The notes: generated by a model from the sequence alone, not told the origin. A DNA stretch of 64,000 bases from Hamadaea sp. (GCF_013362815.1 NZ_JABFVK010000065.1:17095-81094), one strand, 5' to 3'. Positions 16,514-26,289 are shown, counted from the stretch's first letter. Translations and numbers: made by a program.

Positions 16514-17017
16514 CTATTCGAAATTCTTCAGGGTGACGCCGGCGTCGGTGCAGATCTTCTTGACGTTGTCCGACGCGGTCTCCAGGTCACCGGATACCGC
16601 CTCGATCTGCGACGGCGACGTGACGCTCGCCACCTTCTCGTACTTCGCCCCCAAGTCGGCCAGAGCCTGCTTGACCGCCGGGTCGGCGGCCTTGTCGGCC
16701 TCCGCCTTGATCGTCGCGGCAGCCGCCGCGAGCAGCGGCTTGGCGGTGTTCCACGCCTTCAGCGCCGCCGCGCTGTCCCCGGAGGTGATCGCCATGATCG
16801 CCTTGGCCAGCTCCGGCTGGGCGGTGGTGTGCAGGTTGCCGTACAGGGTGTCGACCGCCGTGCAGGCGGCAGTGGTGTTCGCCTTCACGTCGACGCTGGC
16901 CGAGGTGGCCGGGGCCGCGGTCGGGCTGGTCGCGGTGTTCGGGTCGTCGGAGTCGCCGCAGGCGGCCGACGCGAGCAGGGCGCCGGTGAGGGCGGCCAGC
17001 ACGAGTACACGTCGCAT
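16514..17017 (-). CDS. Secreted lipoprotein, paralogue 2 of 3
   Basis: A 167-residue lipoprotein of unknown function. The signal peptide MRRVLVLAALTGALLASAAC ends at the lipidated cysteine. A Thr/Ala-rich linker leads into a helical Ala-rich domain bounded by the cysteines of AACTAVDT and VKKICTDAGVTL. The C-terminal IC(K/T)xAGV motif is shared with paralogue 1. No catalytic motif is visible. It is followed by its own hairpin terminator. Confidence 0.85.
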   Translation of the reverse strand: MRRVLVLAALTGALLASAACGDSDDPNTATSPTAAPATSASVDVKANTTAACTAVDTLYGNLHTTAQPELAKAIMAITSGDSAAALKAWNTAKPLLAAAAATIKAEADKAADPAVKQALADLGAKYEKVASVTSPSQIEAVSGDLETASDNVKKICTDAGVTLKNFE

Positions 17018-17124
17018 GTCACATTCTCAATCTCGTGAGGGATGACGAGCGCCGCCCCCTCCCCGGGAGGCGGCACTGCGCCGCACTCTAAGCGATCTGT
17101 CCAAACTGCTTCAAACCGGCAGAC

Positions 17125-17661
17125 TCAGCTAGTCCAGTACGTACCGCATGCCTGCTGGATACTCTGCCCGGCCTGGGTCACCTCGGAGCTGGTCAGCAGG
17201 GAGCCGGCGGTCTGGAGGTCCTTCGGCTCGGTGATCCGGGCGGCCGCCCGGTCGAACGCGTCGGCCTCGGTGGTCAGCGCCGCCTTCAACTGCGGGTCGA
17301 GCGCGCCGGACGCCTGGCTCCGCAGATCGGCCGACCACCGGCTGAGCAGGTCCTTCACCTCTTTGACGGCCGAGTCGGCGGCCGCACCGCCGTTCTGTGC
17401 CGCGGCCACGGCGTCAGCCAGTTTGCGGCTGAACTGGGCGGCTCCGTCGGCGGCGATCGACCGGATGCGCTCGCAGACGGCCCGGGTGTTCCCGGCGAGA
17501 TCGGTCGGGGTCGCCGCCACTGAGGCGCTGGGGGCGCTCGAGGTGCTCGCGGTGGCGCTGCCGGAGGCCGACGGCGTACCGGTGCCGGAGCAGGCGGTGA
17601 CGGCCGCGAGAACCCCGGCGAACAGCATGATCATTCGCGTACGGGAAGGGGTGTGTCGCAT
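17125..17661 (-). CDS. Secreted lipoprotein, paralogue 3 of 3
   Basis: The most diverged of the three tandem lipoproteins, 178 residues. The signal peptide has a longer basic N-region (MRHTPSRTRMIMLFAGVLAAVTAC), then a Ser/Thr/Ala-rich linker of about 35 residues and a helical domain with cysteines in RAVCERI and QQACGTYW, matching the spacing in the other two. Translation could instead start at the internal MIML. It lies directly after RNase E/G, separated by a strong hairpin. Function unknown. Confidence 0.82.
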   Translation of the reverse strand: MRHTPSRTRMIMLFAGVLAAVTACSGTGTPSASGSATASTSSAPSASVAATPTDLAGNTRAVCERIRSIAADGAAQFSRKLADAVAAAQNGGAAADSAVKEVKDLLSRWSADLRSQASGALDPQLKAALTTEADAFDRAAARITEPKDLQTAGSLLTSSEVTQAGQSIQQACGTYWTS

Positions 17662-17697
17662 GAGGATTCGTTACCCGGCGGCACTGTCGGCAAACCC

Positions 17698-17731
17698 GAA
17701 AGCGGTTGATCGTTGTCGATCAACCGCTTTC
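17698..17731 (-). terminator. Terminator of the RNase E/G gene
   Basis: Fifteen-base perfect arms GAAAGCGGTTGATCG and CGATCAACCGCTTTC with a TTGT/ACAA loop, 13 bases after the stop codon of the RNase E/G gene. Confidence 0.85.
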
Positions 17732-17744
17732 CGTCGGATCCTCG

Positions 17745-20354
17745 TCAGGGGCGCGTACGCCGTCGCGCGCCGCCGCGCCGGCCCCGGCGTCGCCCGCCTC
17801 GCTCGTCGGACTCGTGGCCGTCGGCGTCGTCGCCGTTCAGCTCCTCGGTGTCCTCGACGACCTCGGCCTCGGCAGCGAACGGATCGTCCGGCTCGGCCGG
17901 GCCCTCCTCGTCATCAGCCACCGTGTCCCGGTGGACCGAGGCGGCGACCTCCTTGACCTTCTCGCCCGCCGCCTTGTCATGGCCCTTGTCGCCCCGGCCG
18001 CTGCCGCGTTCGGCGATCGGCTCGGTGTGGATGACCACGCCCCGGCCCTTGCAGTGTTCGCAGGTCTCGCTGAAGGCCTCCAAGAGGCCCGCGCCGATCC
18101 GCTTACGAGTCATCTGCACGAGGCCGAGCGAGGTCACCTCGGTGACCTGGTGCTTGGTCCGGTCGCGGCCGAGGCACTCGGTCAGCCGCCGGAGCACCAG
18201 CTCGCGGTTGCTCTCCAGCACCATGTCGATGAAGTCGATGACCACGATGCCGCCGATGTCGCGCAACCGCAGCTGGCGCACGATCTCCTCGGCCGCCTCG
18301 AGGTTGTTCCGGGTGACGGTCTCCTCGAGATTGCCGCCCGCGCCGGTGTACTTCCCGGTGTTGACGTCGATGACCGTCATCGCTTCGGTCCGGTCGATCA
18401 CCAGGTGCCCGCCGGAGGGCAGGAAGACCTTGCGGTCCAGCCCCTTGAGCAGCTGCTCGTCCACCCGGTACGCGGCGAAGACGTCCACCGTCCCGGTGTA
18501 GCGGTGCACCCGCTCGACGAGGTCGGGCGACACGTGCTTGAGGTACCCCTCCACCGTGTCGTACGCGTCGGAACCGGCGATCACGAGTTCCTTGAAGTCC
18601 TCGTTGAACAGGTCCCGGACGACGCGTACGAGCAGGTCGGGCTCGGAGTAGAGCAGCGCCGGAGCGCCGCCGGTGCCGGCCTTCGCCTGGATCTCCTCCC
18701 ACTGCGCCTGCAACCGGGCGACGTCGCGGGACAGCTCCTCCTCCGAAGCGCCCTCCGCCGCCGTACGCACGATGACGCCGGCACCCTCGGGGACGAGCTT
18801 CTTCAGGATGTCCCGCAACCGCCGGCGCTCGACGTCGGACAGCTTGCGGCTGATCCCGGAGGCGGTGCCGTGCGGCACGTACACCAGGTGACGGCCGGAC
18901 AGCGCGATGTGGCTCGACAACCGGGCGCCCTTGTGCCCGATCGGGTCCTTGGTGACCTGGACGAGGACGGAGTCACCGCTCTTCAGCGCCTGCTCGATCG
19001 ACCGCGACCGGCCTTCCAGCCCGGCGGCGTCCCAGTTGACCTCGCCCGCGTAGAGGACGGCGTTACGGCCCCGGCCGAGGTCGACGAAGGCGGCCTCCAT
19101 GCTCGGCAGCACGTTCTGAACTCGGCCCAGGTAGACGTTGCCGACCATGGTCGCGGCACTGGCCCGGGTGACGTAGTGCTCGACGAGAACGCCGTCCTCG
19201 AGGACGCCGATCTGCGTACGGTCACCCTTCTGGCGTACGACCATGACCCGGTCGACCGCCTCGCGGCGAGCCAGGAACTCGGCCTCGGACAGGATCGGGG
19301 GCCGGGTGCGACGCTGCTCACGACCGTCCCGGCGACGCTGGCGCTTCGCCTCCAGCCGGGTCGATCCGGTGACGCCTTGAACCTCGTCGGAAGGCTTCCG
19401 GCCGTCGCGGATCTTGACGATGGTCGGTACACCGTCCTCGTCGATCTCCTCGGCGTCCGAGCCGCTGGCGCCCTTGCGGCGGCGACGGCGACGGCGACGG
19501 GTCAGCGGCTCGCCGGCCTCGTCCTCCTCGCCCTCTTCCTCTTCGGCCTCCGGCTCCTCGGCGGTCTCCGCCTCGTCGGCGGAGTCCTCCGCAGTGCCCT
19601 TGCCCCGGCCACGGCCCCGGCGTCCCCGCCGACGGCGGCGGTGCTCACTGTCGGCGTCGCCCTCGGCCTCGGCGGTGTGCTCGTCGTCCTCAGCCTCGGC
19701 GTCGGTCTCGACGGCCTCCGCGACCTCGACGGGTTCGGCGGCGCCCTTCTTCCGGCGGCGACGGCGGCTCGACTCGGCCGGTGCCTGCTCGGGCTCGGTC
19801 TCCGGCGATTCCTCGCGCTCCGGCCGGCTCTCGGCCCGACCCTCAGCGCGGCTGTCGCGGTCCCAGGCGTCCCGTTCCCCCCGCACCGGGCGGGCCGGGG
19901 GTGCCACCGGCTCGGGTGCCATGAACAACACCGTGGCGGCGGGACGGCGGCGACCGCGCGGCTCCTCGGGGGCCGGCTCGGGCTCCTCCGCCGGTTCCTC
20001 GACCACCTCTTCGGCGTCTGTGTCCTCCGCCTCGGGTTCGGCCTCGGCTTCGGGCAGCGTCTCGGCGGCGACCTCGGCCAGCTCCTCCTCGCCGGGCTCG
20101 GAGTCCTCGACGAGCGGAATCGGCTCGGGCTCGGGGGAGGCCGACCGTCGACGCGTACGCGTCACTCGTCCGGTTTCGCCCGAAGCGTCGTCCTCAGCGG
20201 TCCCCCGGCGGCGGGTGCTCCGGCGGCGCGCCGGGGCCTCCTCGACCGGGACGTCATCCACCGCGGCATTGTCCCCAAGCGCCGGTGGCGTGGTGTTCTC
20301 AGCCTCGGCCGCGGAATCGTTGTCCGCAGCCTCGGCGGGCTCGTTGTCGAGCAT
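17745..20354 (-). CDS. rne: Ribonuclease E/G
   Basis: Single-strand endoribonuclease for rRNA maturation and mRNA decay. As read from the ATG at 20354 it has 869 residues. The N-terminal 330 or so are low-complexity acidic/arginine-rich sequence. An S1 domain (VGNVYLGRVQNVLPSMEAAFVDLG), the 5'-sensor/RNase-H-like region and the DNase-I-like catalytic domain follow, with IDVNTG at about 662-667 (D663) and a second aspartate in IDFIDM. A Zn-link CEHC (C765, C768) supports dimerisation, and the C-terminus is a basic tail. The start has GGAG 9 bases upstream; an in-frame GTG lies 24 codons earlier. Confidence 0.93.
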   Translation of the reverse strand: MLDNEPAEAADNDSAAEAENTTPPALGDNAAVDDVPVEEAPARRRSTRRRGTAEDDASGETGRVTRTRRRSASPEPEPIPLVEDSEPGEEELAEVAAETLPEAEAEPEAEDTDAEEVVEEPAEEPEPAPEEPRGRRRPAATVLFMAPEPVAPPARPVRGERDAWDRDSRAEGRAESRPEREESPETEPEQAPAESSRRRRRKKGAAEPVEVAEAVETDAEAEDDEHTAEAEGDADSEHRRRRRGRRGRGRGKGTAEDSADEAETAEEPEAEEEEGEEDEAGEPLTRRRRRRRRKGASGSDAEEIDEDGVPTIVKIRDGRKPSDEVQGVTGSTRLEAKRQRRRDGREQRRTRPPILSEAEFLARREAVDRVMVVRQKGDRTQIGVLEDGVLVEHYVTRASAATMVGNVYLGRVQNVLPSMEAAFVDLGRGRNAVLYAGEVNWDAAGLEGRSRSIEQALKSGDSVLVQVTKDPIGHKGARLSSHIALSGRHLVYVPHGTASGISRKLSDVERRRLRDILKKLVPEGAGVIVRTAAEGASEEELSRDVARLQAQWEEIQAKAGTGGAPALLYSEPDLLVRVVRDLFNEDFKELVIAGSDAYDTVEGYLKHVSPDLVERVHRYTGTVDVFAAYRVDEQLLKGLDRKVFLPSGGHLVIDRTEAMTVIDVNTGKYTGAGGNLEETVTRNNLEAAEEIVRQLRLRDIGGIVVIDFIDMVLESNRELVLRRLTECLGRDRTKHQVTEVTSLGLVQMTRKRIGAGLLEAFSETCEHCKGRGVVIHTEPIAERGSGRGDKGHDKAAGEKVKEVAASVHRDTVADDEEGPAEPDDPFAAEAEVVEDTEELNGDDADGHESDERGGRRRGRRGGARRRTRP

Positions 20355-20494
20355 CCGGATGATCTCCAGTTCTAGCAGGCCCCGGGCGCGACGCACGCTG
20401 CCACGCAGGGCTTGCTTCATAGTCACTCGGACGGCGTTCCCCGGGGGGATCGCCCTTCCTAAGTCTGCCGTCGGGCGCCGGACCTTTCCGGGGT

Positions 20495-21259
20495 CTAGCG
20501 CTCGACCGACGAAGCCTCGCGATCCACGTCCAGCGGATCAACGATCTCTCCCGCCGCGTTCAGGGACCCCTGAGCGAGCCGGGTGGCCCGCGGCGGGACC
20601 GGCTGAGCCAGATCCGCCACGACACGCAGCCCGGAGAGGACGTCGTCGGGTCGCACGGTCGGTGTCACCTGCCGTACGACAAGGTCGAGTATCGCATACG
20701 GGCCGTCCGGGACCCCGTCAGGTGGCGAGATCACCGTGATGTTCAGCACTGCCGCCCGGCAGTCGAAGCTGCGCCGGCCCTGCTTGGTGAGGCGTTCCAC
20801 CAGGACTTCCGGCGCGGCGCGGAACGCCTCGACGGCGCGCTCCAGCTCGGCCGCCGACACCTCCGGCAGCTCGACACGCCACCGGGACGCCTCGATCCGG
20901 TCGGCCAGGCTTCCCGGGACGGTCGCCTCGACGACGTCGAGCACGTCGAGCCCGGGTGACAACGCCGAGTCCAGCGCGGTCCGCAGTTCCGCCGGGTCGA
21001 CCCGGCTCTGCAGCCCCAGCTCGAGGTACTCCGCTTCGCTGGCCACTCCGGTCGGGGCGGCCGACGCGAAGGAGATCTTGGGATGCGGGGTGAACCCCTG
21101 CGAGTACGCGATGGGCACGTTCGCCCGGTGAATCGCGCGCTCGATGGCCCGGGCGAAGTCGCGGTGGCTGGTGAACCGCAGGGGGCCCCGTTTCGCGTAC
21201 CGGATCCGCACCCGCTGGACGACCGGGGCCTGCCCGCCTTCCGGCTGCCTCTTAGCCAC
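20495..21259 (-). CDS. TIGR03936 (DUF2344) radical-SAM-associated protein
   Basis: Protein of 254 residues with the DUF2344 N-terminus (VRIRYAKRGPLRFTSHRDFARAIERAIHRANVPIAYSQGFTPHPKISF). This family accompanies, or is fused to, TIGR03960 B12-binding radical SAM proteins and is usually linked to rne; a role in RNA modification has been suggested but is unproven. Here the radical SAM partner is at 28328-30295, about 7 kb away, instead of adjacent. The start overlaps the end of the glycosyltransferase gene by 8 bases. Confidence 0.9.
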   Translation of the reverse strand: MAKRQPEGGQAPVVQRVRIRYAKRGPLRFTSHRDFARAIERAIHRANVPIAYSQGFTPHPKISFASAAPTGVASEAEYLELGLQSRVDPAELRTALDSALSPGLDVLDVVEATVPGSLADRIEASRWRVELPEVSAAELERAVEAFRAAPEVLVERLTKQGRRSFDCRAAVLNITVISPPDGVPDGPYAILDLVVRQVTPTVRPDDVLSGLRVVADLAQPVPPRATRLAQGSLNAAGEIVDPLDVDREASSVER

Positions 21260-22286
21260 GCCCTTCTCCCGCCGTCGCGCGTACGCGGCCGGGGTCGGCC
21301 GCAGGAATGGTGTCGATCATGCCATCCGGCTCCTCGTCGCTCTCGGAGTCGTACCCGATGTAGTACGCCGGCCGGCCCTGGCTCATTTCGTAGATCCGGC
21401 CGACGTACTCCCCGAGCAGGCCGAGGCAGAGCAGCTGACAGGCGCCGAAGAAGATGACCACCAGGAACATCGACGTCCAGCCGGGCACGGTCGCCCCGGC
21501 GAAGTACGCCCAGAGCGTCTTGACCACCAGCGCGATCCCCAGCAGTACGCCGACCGCGCCGAGCCAGGTGGCGATGCGCAGCGGTGCGGCGGTGAAGCTC
21601 ACGATGCTGTCGACGGTCAGCTTGATCATCCGCGAGAGCGGATACTTGCTGACCCCGGCGGCCCGCTTCTCCCGGGTGTACGCGACCTGTCCACTCGGGA
21701 AGCCGAGCCACGGGACCAGCAGCCGGTAGACCGGGGCCCGTTCGGGCAGCCCCCGCAACGCCTCGACCATGGCTCGGCTGAGGAGTCTGAAGTCGCCGGC
21801 GCCGTCGGGCATCTTCTTGCCGACGATGCGGCGCATCAGCCGGTAATACCAAGCGGCGGTGATCCGCTTGAACGAGGTGTCGGTGCTGCGATCGCCACGT
21901 ACGCCGTAGACGATGTCCAGCTCACCCTCTTCGGCGGCCCGGAGCATCTCGGCGATCGTCTCCGGGGGATCCTGGAGGTCGGCGTCGAGGCTGACGACGT
22001 AGTCGCCGCGCGACCGGAAGAGCCCGGCACTCAGCGCCGCCTGGTGTCCGCCGTTGCGCCGCAGCTTGATCAGCCGAAGCTGCGGCCACTTGGCCCGCAT
22101 CAGGTGGATGATCGCGGCCGTGTCGTCTCGACTGCCGTCGTCGACGGCGACGACCTCGTAGGTCTGTCCCAAGCCGTCCAGGACCGGCCGGAGCCGCTGG
22201 ACGAGAAGAGGCAGCACCTCTTCCTCGTTGTACATCGGGATCACCACCGAGAGCCTCGGTGGTGACACCGCGTCCGGCCTCATCAC
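21252..22286 (-). CDS. GtrB/DPM-like family 2 glycosyltransferase
   Basis: Transfers a sugar from a nucleotide donor to polyprenyl phosphate at the cytoplasmic membrane face. It has 344 residues. The GT-A fold starts LSVVIPMYNEEEVL, with VDDGSRDDT (48-56) and the metal-binding DAD (101-103) in LDADLQDPP. Two C-terminal membrane segments (about 240-262 and 275-300) are typical of GtrB, ArnC and DPM synthases. The polyprenyl sugar could feed the GT-C-like membrane proteins encoded next to it. It overlaps the DUF2344 gene, so it is transcribed with it. Confidence 0.9.
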   Translation of the reverse strand: MMRPDAVSPPRLSVVIPMYNEEEVLPLLVQRLRPVLDGLGQTYEVVAVDDGSRDDTAAIIHLMRAKWPQLRLIKLRRNGGHQAALSAGLFRSRGDYVVSLDADLQDPPETIAEMLRAAEEGELDIVYGVRGDRSTDTSFKRITAAWYYRLMRRIVGKKMPDGAGDFRLLSRAMVEALRGLPERAPVYRLLVPWLGFPSGQVAYTREKRAAGVSKYPLSRMIKLTVDSIVSFTAAPLRIATWLGAVGVLLGIALVVKTLWAYFAGATVPGWTSMFLVVIFFGACQLLCLGLLGEYVGRIYEMSQGRPAYYIGYDSESDEEPDGMIDTIPAADPGRVRATAGEGRG

Positions 22287-22424
22287 GCTCCGTACTATAG
22301 ATGCGGGTTCCGCCCGATGTCAGGACAGCAGACGGGTCCTGCGTCTTTCCGCCGACCATAGGCCGAGTCGTTCTCTCATTCCGTACCATCGGAACAATTG
22401 GGACAGCCAGCGGATGGCGGACGG

Positions 22425-24440
22425 ATGGATGTGCATACGCGGGACGCCGACGTGGACGGGGCAGCGCTGACCTCTTCCGGCAGCACCGGCCGGGCAGCGT
22501 ATGCGGGCTACCTTCCGGTTCTCGTCGTGACCGCCGTGGCCGTCGCGCTGCTACGGCTCTACGACGTTCCGCTGCGGACGACGGCGGTCTTCGGGGCGTA
22601 CACGATCGTGGTAGTCGCCGTGCCGGGCCTACTGGTCTGGCGTGCCGTACGCGGCCGAGCCGGGCTGCTGGCCGAGGACGCCGCAGGTGGCTTCGCCGTC
22701 GGATACGCCCTGGTCATCGGTACGCAGATCGCCGCCGTGGCGGTCGGGCTCCGCTGGCTCGCCGCCGCCCCGATCGGCATACCCGTCGTGTTCGCGATCG
22801 TTCCGCGGCTTCGCCGGCACTGGCGCGGTTCCGGTCGGGCCGCTCCCCTGGGCTGGAGTTGGTCCGTCGCGGCCGGACTGATCTTTCTGCTGCTGTGGTC
22901 GGCAGCGACGTTCTACCGGACCGTCGGGCTGAGTTTTCCCGGCAACTCCTCCCCGTACCTGGATCTGCCCTATCAGATCGCGCTGATCGGCGAGCTGAAG
23001 CACCACGTGCCTCCGGTCACCCCGTACGTCGCCGGTGAGGATCTGCGCTACCACTGGTTCTTCCACGCGGCGTCGGCGTCCGCCGGCAATCTGACCGGCG
23101 TCGAGGCGCAGACCCTCGTCTATCGGCTCGGCGTGCTGCCCGCGCTGCTGACGTTCGCCGTCGCCGTCGCCGTCCTCGGCTGGAAGCTCGCCGGCCGCTG
23201 GTGGGCCGGGGCCGGCGCGCTCGCCGTCACCCTGTTCACCGTTCGGCCTGGTCAACGCGACAGTTCCGGAGTCATTCTGTTCAACCTCTGGAACAGCCCG
23301 ACGCAGACCTTCGGAGCGATGATCTTCGCCGGGCTGATGCTCGTCCTCAGCGATGTCCTGCGCGGACGGCACCGCCGCGCCGACTGGTTCCTGGTCGTCT
23401 TGCTCACGGTCGCCGTCGCGGGGTCGAAGGCCACTTTCGTGCCCCTCCTGGTCTGCGGACTGCTGCTGGTGGCGGCGGTTCAGACGGTCACGCTGCGTCG
23501 TGTGACGCGGCCGGTGCTGGTCGCCGGGCTCGTCGCCGTCGGCGTACTCGTCACCGCGTCCCTCGTGCTGTTCGCCGGCTCCACGACCGGCCTGCGTCTC
23601 GTCCCGCCCGGTTCGCTCGATCCGGCCACGCTGGGCGCGCTCGCCGTCGGCTGGCTGGCGGCCTGGGCCGGGCTCGCCGGACTCGCGTTCGCCCGGGAAC
23701 GCCGGGCCGATCCGCCGGTCGTGCTCTGTGTCGGCATCGGCCTGGCCGGTATCGCCGCCATGCTGCTCACCACCCAACCGGGCGGCAGCCAGGCGTACTT
23801 CCTCCAGTCCGCGCGTCCCTATCTCTCGATCGCCGCCGTCTGCGGCGTCGCCGGACTACTCGCGCTCCAGACCCGGGTCTGGCGGATCGCCGGCCTCGTC
23901 CTGGCCGCGGTCATGGCGCTCACCTTCGTCACGGTCCCCCACCGCTACCTCGATCCGGCTCGGGCCGTGCTCCAGCAGGCCGAGAATTATCCGGTACGCC
24001 CAGGGCAGGTGCCGGCGGGTGCGCTCGACGCCGGGCGCTGGCTGCGGCGGCACTCCTCGGCCGACGATCTCGTCGCCACCAACGTCCACTGCGTACGGCT
24101 GCCCGGTGGGGTCTGCGACTTCCGGAGCTTCTGGGTGTCGGCGTACGCCGAACGCCGGGTCCTCGTCGAGGGCTGGGCGTACACGCCGACCGCGTACCGG
24201 ATCGCCGAGGAGACCGGGGCGAACTTCACCCGCCTGCCCTACTGGAATCAGCAGCGGCTGGCCGACAACGACGCCGTCTTCAGCTCCGGGACGGCCGCCG
24301 ACGTGCACCGCCTGGCCACGGCGTACGGGGTCCGGTGGCTGTTCGCCGATCGGCGGCTGAAGCCGCGGCCGCTCGACCAGGTGGCGACGCTGCGCTATCG
24401 CAGCGGCGACTGCCTGATTTACGAGCTCCCACTTCGGTGA
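22425..24440 (+). CDS. Polytopic membrane protein, possible GT-C glycosyltransferase
   Basis: Family not firmly identified. The 671-residue protein has about 12 hydrophobic segments followed by a C-terminal extracytoplasmic domain of about 150 residues (from ARAVLQQAENYPVRPGQ to the end). The loop around 170-215 has SPYLDLPYQIALIGEL and EDLRYHWFFHA, reminiscent of the acidic first-loop motifs of GT-C enzymes. It is the only plus-strand gene in this section, divergent from the GtrB-like gene and convergent with the next membrane protein gene. The ATG at 22425 is preferred; a TTG occurs 9 codons earlier. Confidence 0.7.
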   Translation: MDVHTRDADVDGAALTSSGSTGRAAYAGYLPVLVVTAVAVALLRLYDVPLRTTAVFGAYTIVVVAVPGLLVWRAVRGRAGLLAEDAAGGFAVGYALVIGTQIAAVAVGLRWLAAAPIGIPVVFAIVPRLRRHWRGSGRAAPLGWSWSVAAGLIFLLLWSAATFYRTVGLSFPGNSSPYLDLPYQIALIGELKHHVPPVTPYVAGEDLRYHWFFHAASASAGNLTGVEAQTLVYRLGVLPALLTFAVAVAVLGWKLAGRWWAGAGALAVTLFTVRPGQRDSSGVILFNLWNSPTQTFGAMIFAGLMLVLSDVLRGRHRRADWFLVVLLTVAVAGSKATFVPLLVCGLLLVAAVQTVTLRRVTRPVLVAGLVAVGVLVTASLVLFAGSTTGLRLVPPGSLDPATLGALAVGWLAAWAGLAGLAFARERRADPPVVLCVGIGLAGIAAMLLTTQPGGSQAYFLQSARPYLSIAAVCGVAGLLALQTRVWRIAGLVLAAVMALTFVTVPHRYLDPARAVLQQAENYPVRPGQVPAGALDAGRWLRRHSSADDLVATNVHCVRLPGGVCDFRSFWVSAYAERRVLVEGWAYTPTAYRIAEETGANFTRLPYWNQQRLADNDAVFSSGTAADVHRLATAYGVRWLFADRRLKPRPLDQVATLRYRSGDCLIYELPLR

Positions 24441-24455
24441 GCGTGACGGAAGCGG

Positions 24456-26216
24456 TCAGCGCCGCCAGAGCGCCCACTTCTGCTCGACGTTGCCGCCCAC
24501 GTATCTGTAGCCATACTGCTCGCCGTTCCAAGTGTTTCCGGTCGGGTTCCAGAGGGCGATCATGTATTCCGCGTCGGCGGGTGGCCGCGCATCGTTGTCG
24601 ATGATCGGGACGTCATCCCAGGTCACGTTGTGCGCCAGGTTCAGCATGAGGATGCGGGGAGCATTGCGGGTGGCGTACACCTGAGCACCTTCGTGTACGC
24701 CTAGCGCGGCCAAGGTCGGCGTCGGTGTCACTCGTTCCACCTGCAGCCCCACGCCCCAGCGCAACGACAGCAAGAGGACGACGTTCACCACCAGCATGAC
24801 GGCCAACCCGGCCGCCCACGGCCGGACCCGGCCGGACCAGTGCGCAGGCATCCCCCGCATCAGCAGAAAGACGACCACGCCCACAGCCAGCAACAGCGCT
24901 GTGAACACCAGCGGGTCCAGCAGGCCGAACCGTTCGGTCGCCAGCAGCTCCGGCGCCGAGAACAGCCCGTGCCGCAGTTTGCGGCCGCCGGCCTCCGCCC
25001 GATCCAGCCGAAGTTGCACCGACAGGCCGGCCACCACCATGAAGCCCATCGTGACCAGCCCCCACCACCGGGCGGTGATCCGGCCCACCGTCAGCAGGCC
25101 CCCGATGCCGACAAGGGTCCACAGCGGCGCGAAGGCCTCGGCGTATCGGGCGTAGACCAGGTCGCTTGTCGCCGACGGCGTGGTGGACAACAGCAACGCG
25201 CACCCGACCACGACGCCCGCGGTGGCCGACAGTCCTGCCGCCATGGCCCATCGGAGCGGCGGCTCCTCGGTCCGGCTTCGCATGATTCGCACGGCGAACA
25301 GCCAGCCGATCATGATGAGCCCGAACGTTGCCACCGAGATGTACCAAAGCTGACTGCCGACAATGGTGATCATCGTCTTGGCCAGAGTTCCGGAGGAAAG
25401 CTCTCGAGCCGTGCTGGCAGCCACGTTGGCGTCGCCCGACAGGTAAAGCTTGTCGCCGAGGCTGCGTACGAGCAGCTGATGCGCGCCGATGAACGCGACG
25501 GCGGTGACCGCCGCGACGGCCAGCGCACGGAACTTGATCCGCCGGGCGATCGTCACCGCGAGCACCAGTGCCAGGTGGACGGCGAGAATCACCACGCCCC
25601 GGATGTGGATCATGTAATAGAAGCCGGCCACCGCAGCGGCGCCCGCCGACCACCAAAGTCCGGCCGGGCGGCGCAGCCACAGGACGATCAGGAGCACCCA
25701 GGCCACGGTGAGCGGAGCGAGTACGACGTCGGTCATGGCGAGTTCGGACCAGAAGACCGTCGACGGCATGACGGCCACCGCGAGGGCCAGCAGGAACGAG
25801 CGGCGCCACGGCAGCCGGAGCGCTGACCGGGCGAACAGGTACGCCAACGGGAAGATCGTCGAGTTGTAGATCGCGTTCAGCACGTGGACCCGGGCGTAGC
25901 TCGTCCCGAAGGAGTGGTCACCGAGGAACGCCGGGGAGATCAGCCAGGCGTAGCCGACCCGCCGGAGCAGGTTGTTCTCCGAGCTGAAGCCACCCGGACC
26001 GCCCGCGAACACCCGGGCCGTATTGAGATAACTGTCCTCGTCGGTATGCGCGACGGGCAAGCTGATCCTGTTCGACAGCCACACCCGAAGGATCACGTTG
26101 GCCAGATAGCCGCCCACAAGCAGCATGATCAGCAGTTGCCGCCGCGGTGCCCGCTCGCCCGATTCGACCGGCGCCGCGACGCTGAGCGGGCTTGGCGGGA
26201 CCTGCGCGTCCAGCAT
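24456..26216 (-). CDS. Polytopic membrane protein, GT39/ArnT-like
   Basis: A 586-residue protein with about 12 membrane segments. The first long loop carries AHTDEDSYLNTARVFAGG; an acidic pair at this place is the metal/substrate motif of GT-C mannosyl- and arabinosyltransferases that use polyprenyl-phosphate sugars. The C-terminal 80 residues are hydrophilic and probably extracytoplasmic. I chose the second ATG because GGGGGAA lies 7 bases upstream. It could use the product of the GtrB-like enzyme to glycosylate a wall polymer or protein, but this is context-based. Confidence 0.7.
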   Translation of the reverse strand: MLDAQVPPSPLSVAAPVESGERAPRRQLLIMLLVGGYLANVILRVWLSNRISLPVAHTDEDSYLNTARVFAGGPGGFSSENNLLRRVGYAWLISPAFLGDHSFGTSYARVHVLNAIYNSTIFPLAYLFARSALRLPWRRSFLLALAVAVMPSTVFWSELAMTDVVLAPLTVAWVLLIVLWLRRPAGLWWSAGAAAVAGFYYMIHIRGVVILAVHLALVLAVTIARRIKFRALAVAAVTAVAFIGAHQLLVRSLGDKLYLSGDANVAASTARELSSGTLAKTMITIVGSQLWYISVATFGLIMIGWLFAVRIMRSRTEEPPLRWAMAAGLSATAGVVVGCALLLSTTPSATSDLVYARYAEAFAPLWTLVGIGGLLTVGRITARWWGLVTMGFMVVAGLSVQLRLDRAEAGGRKLRHGLFSAPELLATERFGLLDPLVFTALLLAVGVVVFLLMRGMPAHWSGRVRPWAAGLAVMLVVNVVLLLSLRWGVGLQVERVTPTPTLAALGVHEGAQVYATRNAPRILMLNLAHNVTWDDVPIIDNDARPPADAEYMIALWNPTGNTWNGEQYGYRYVGGNVEQKWALWRR

Positions 26217-26289
26217 GCTCGACTTCCCCCTTGTCCGCATACACGCGTTTCGACGAACGATTCGCCAGCATACGGCAGCGACCAGGCGA

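Noticed and set aside
17706..20375. Plus-strand open frame of 889 codons
   Set aside because: Antisense to RNase E/G; Leu/Gly/Ala-rich shadow of the acidic region.
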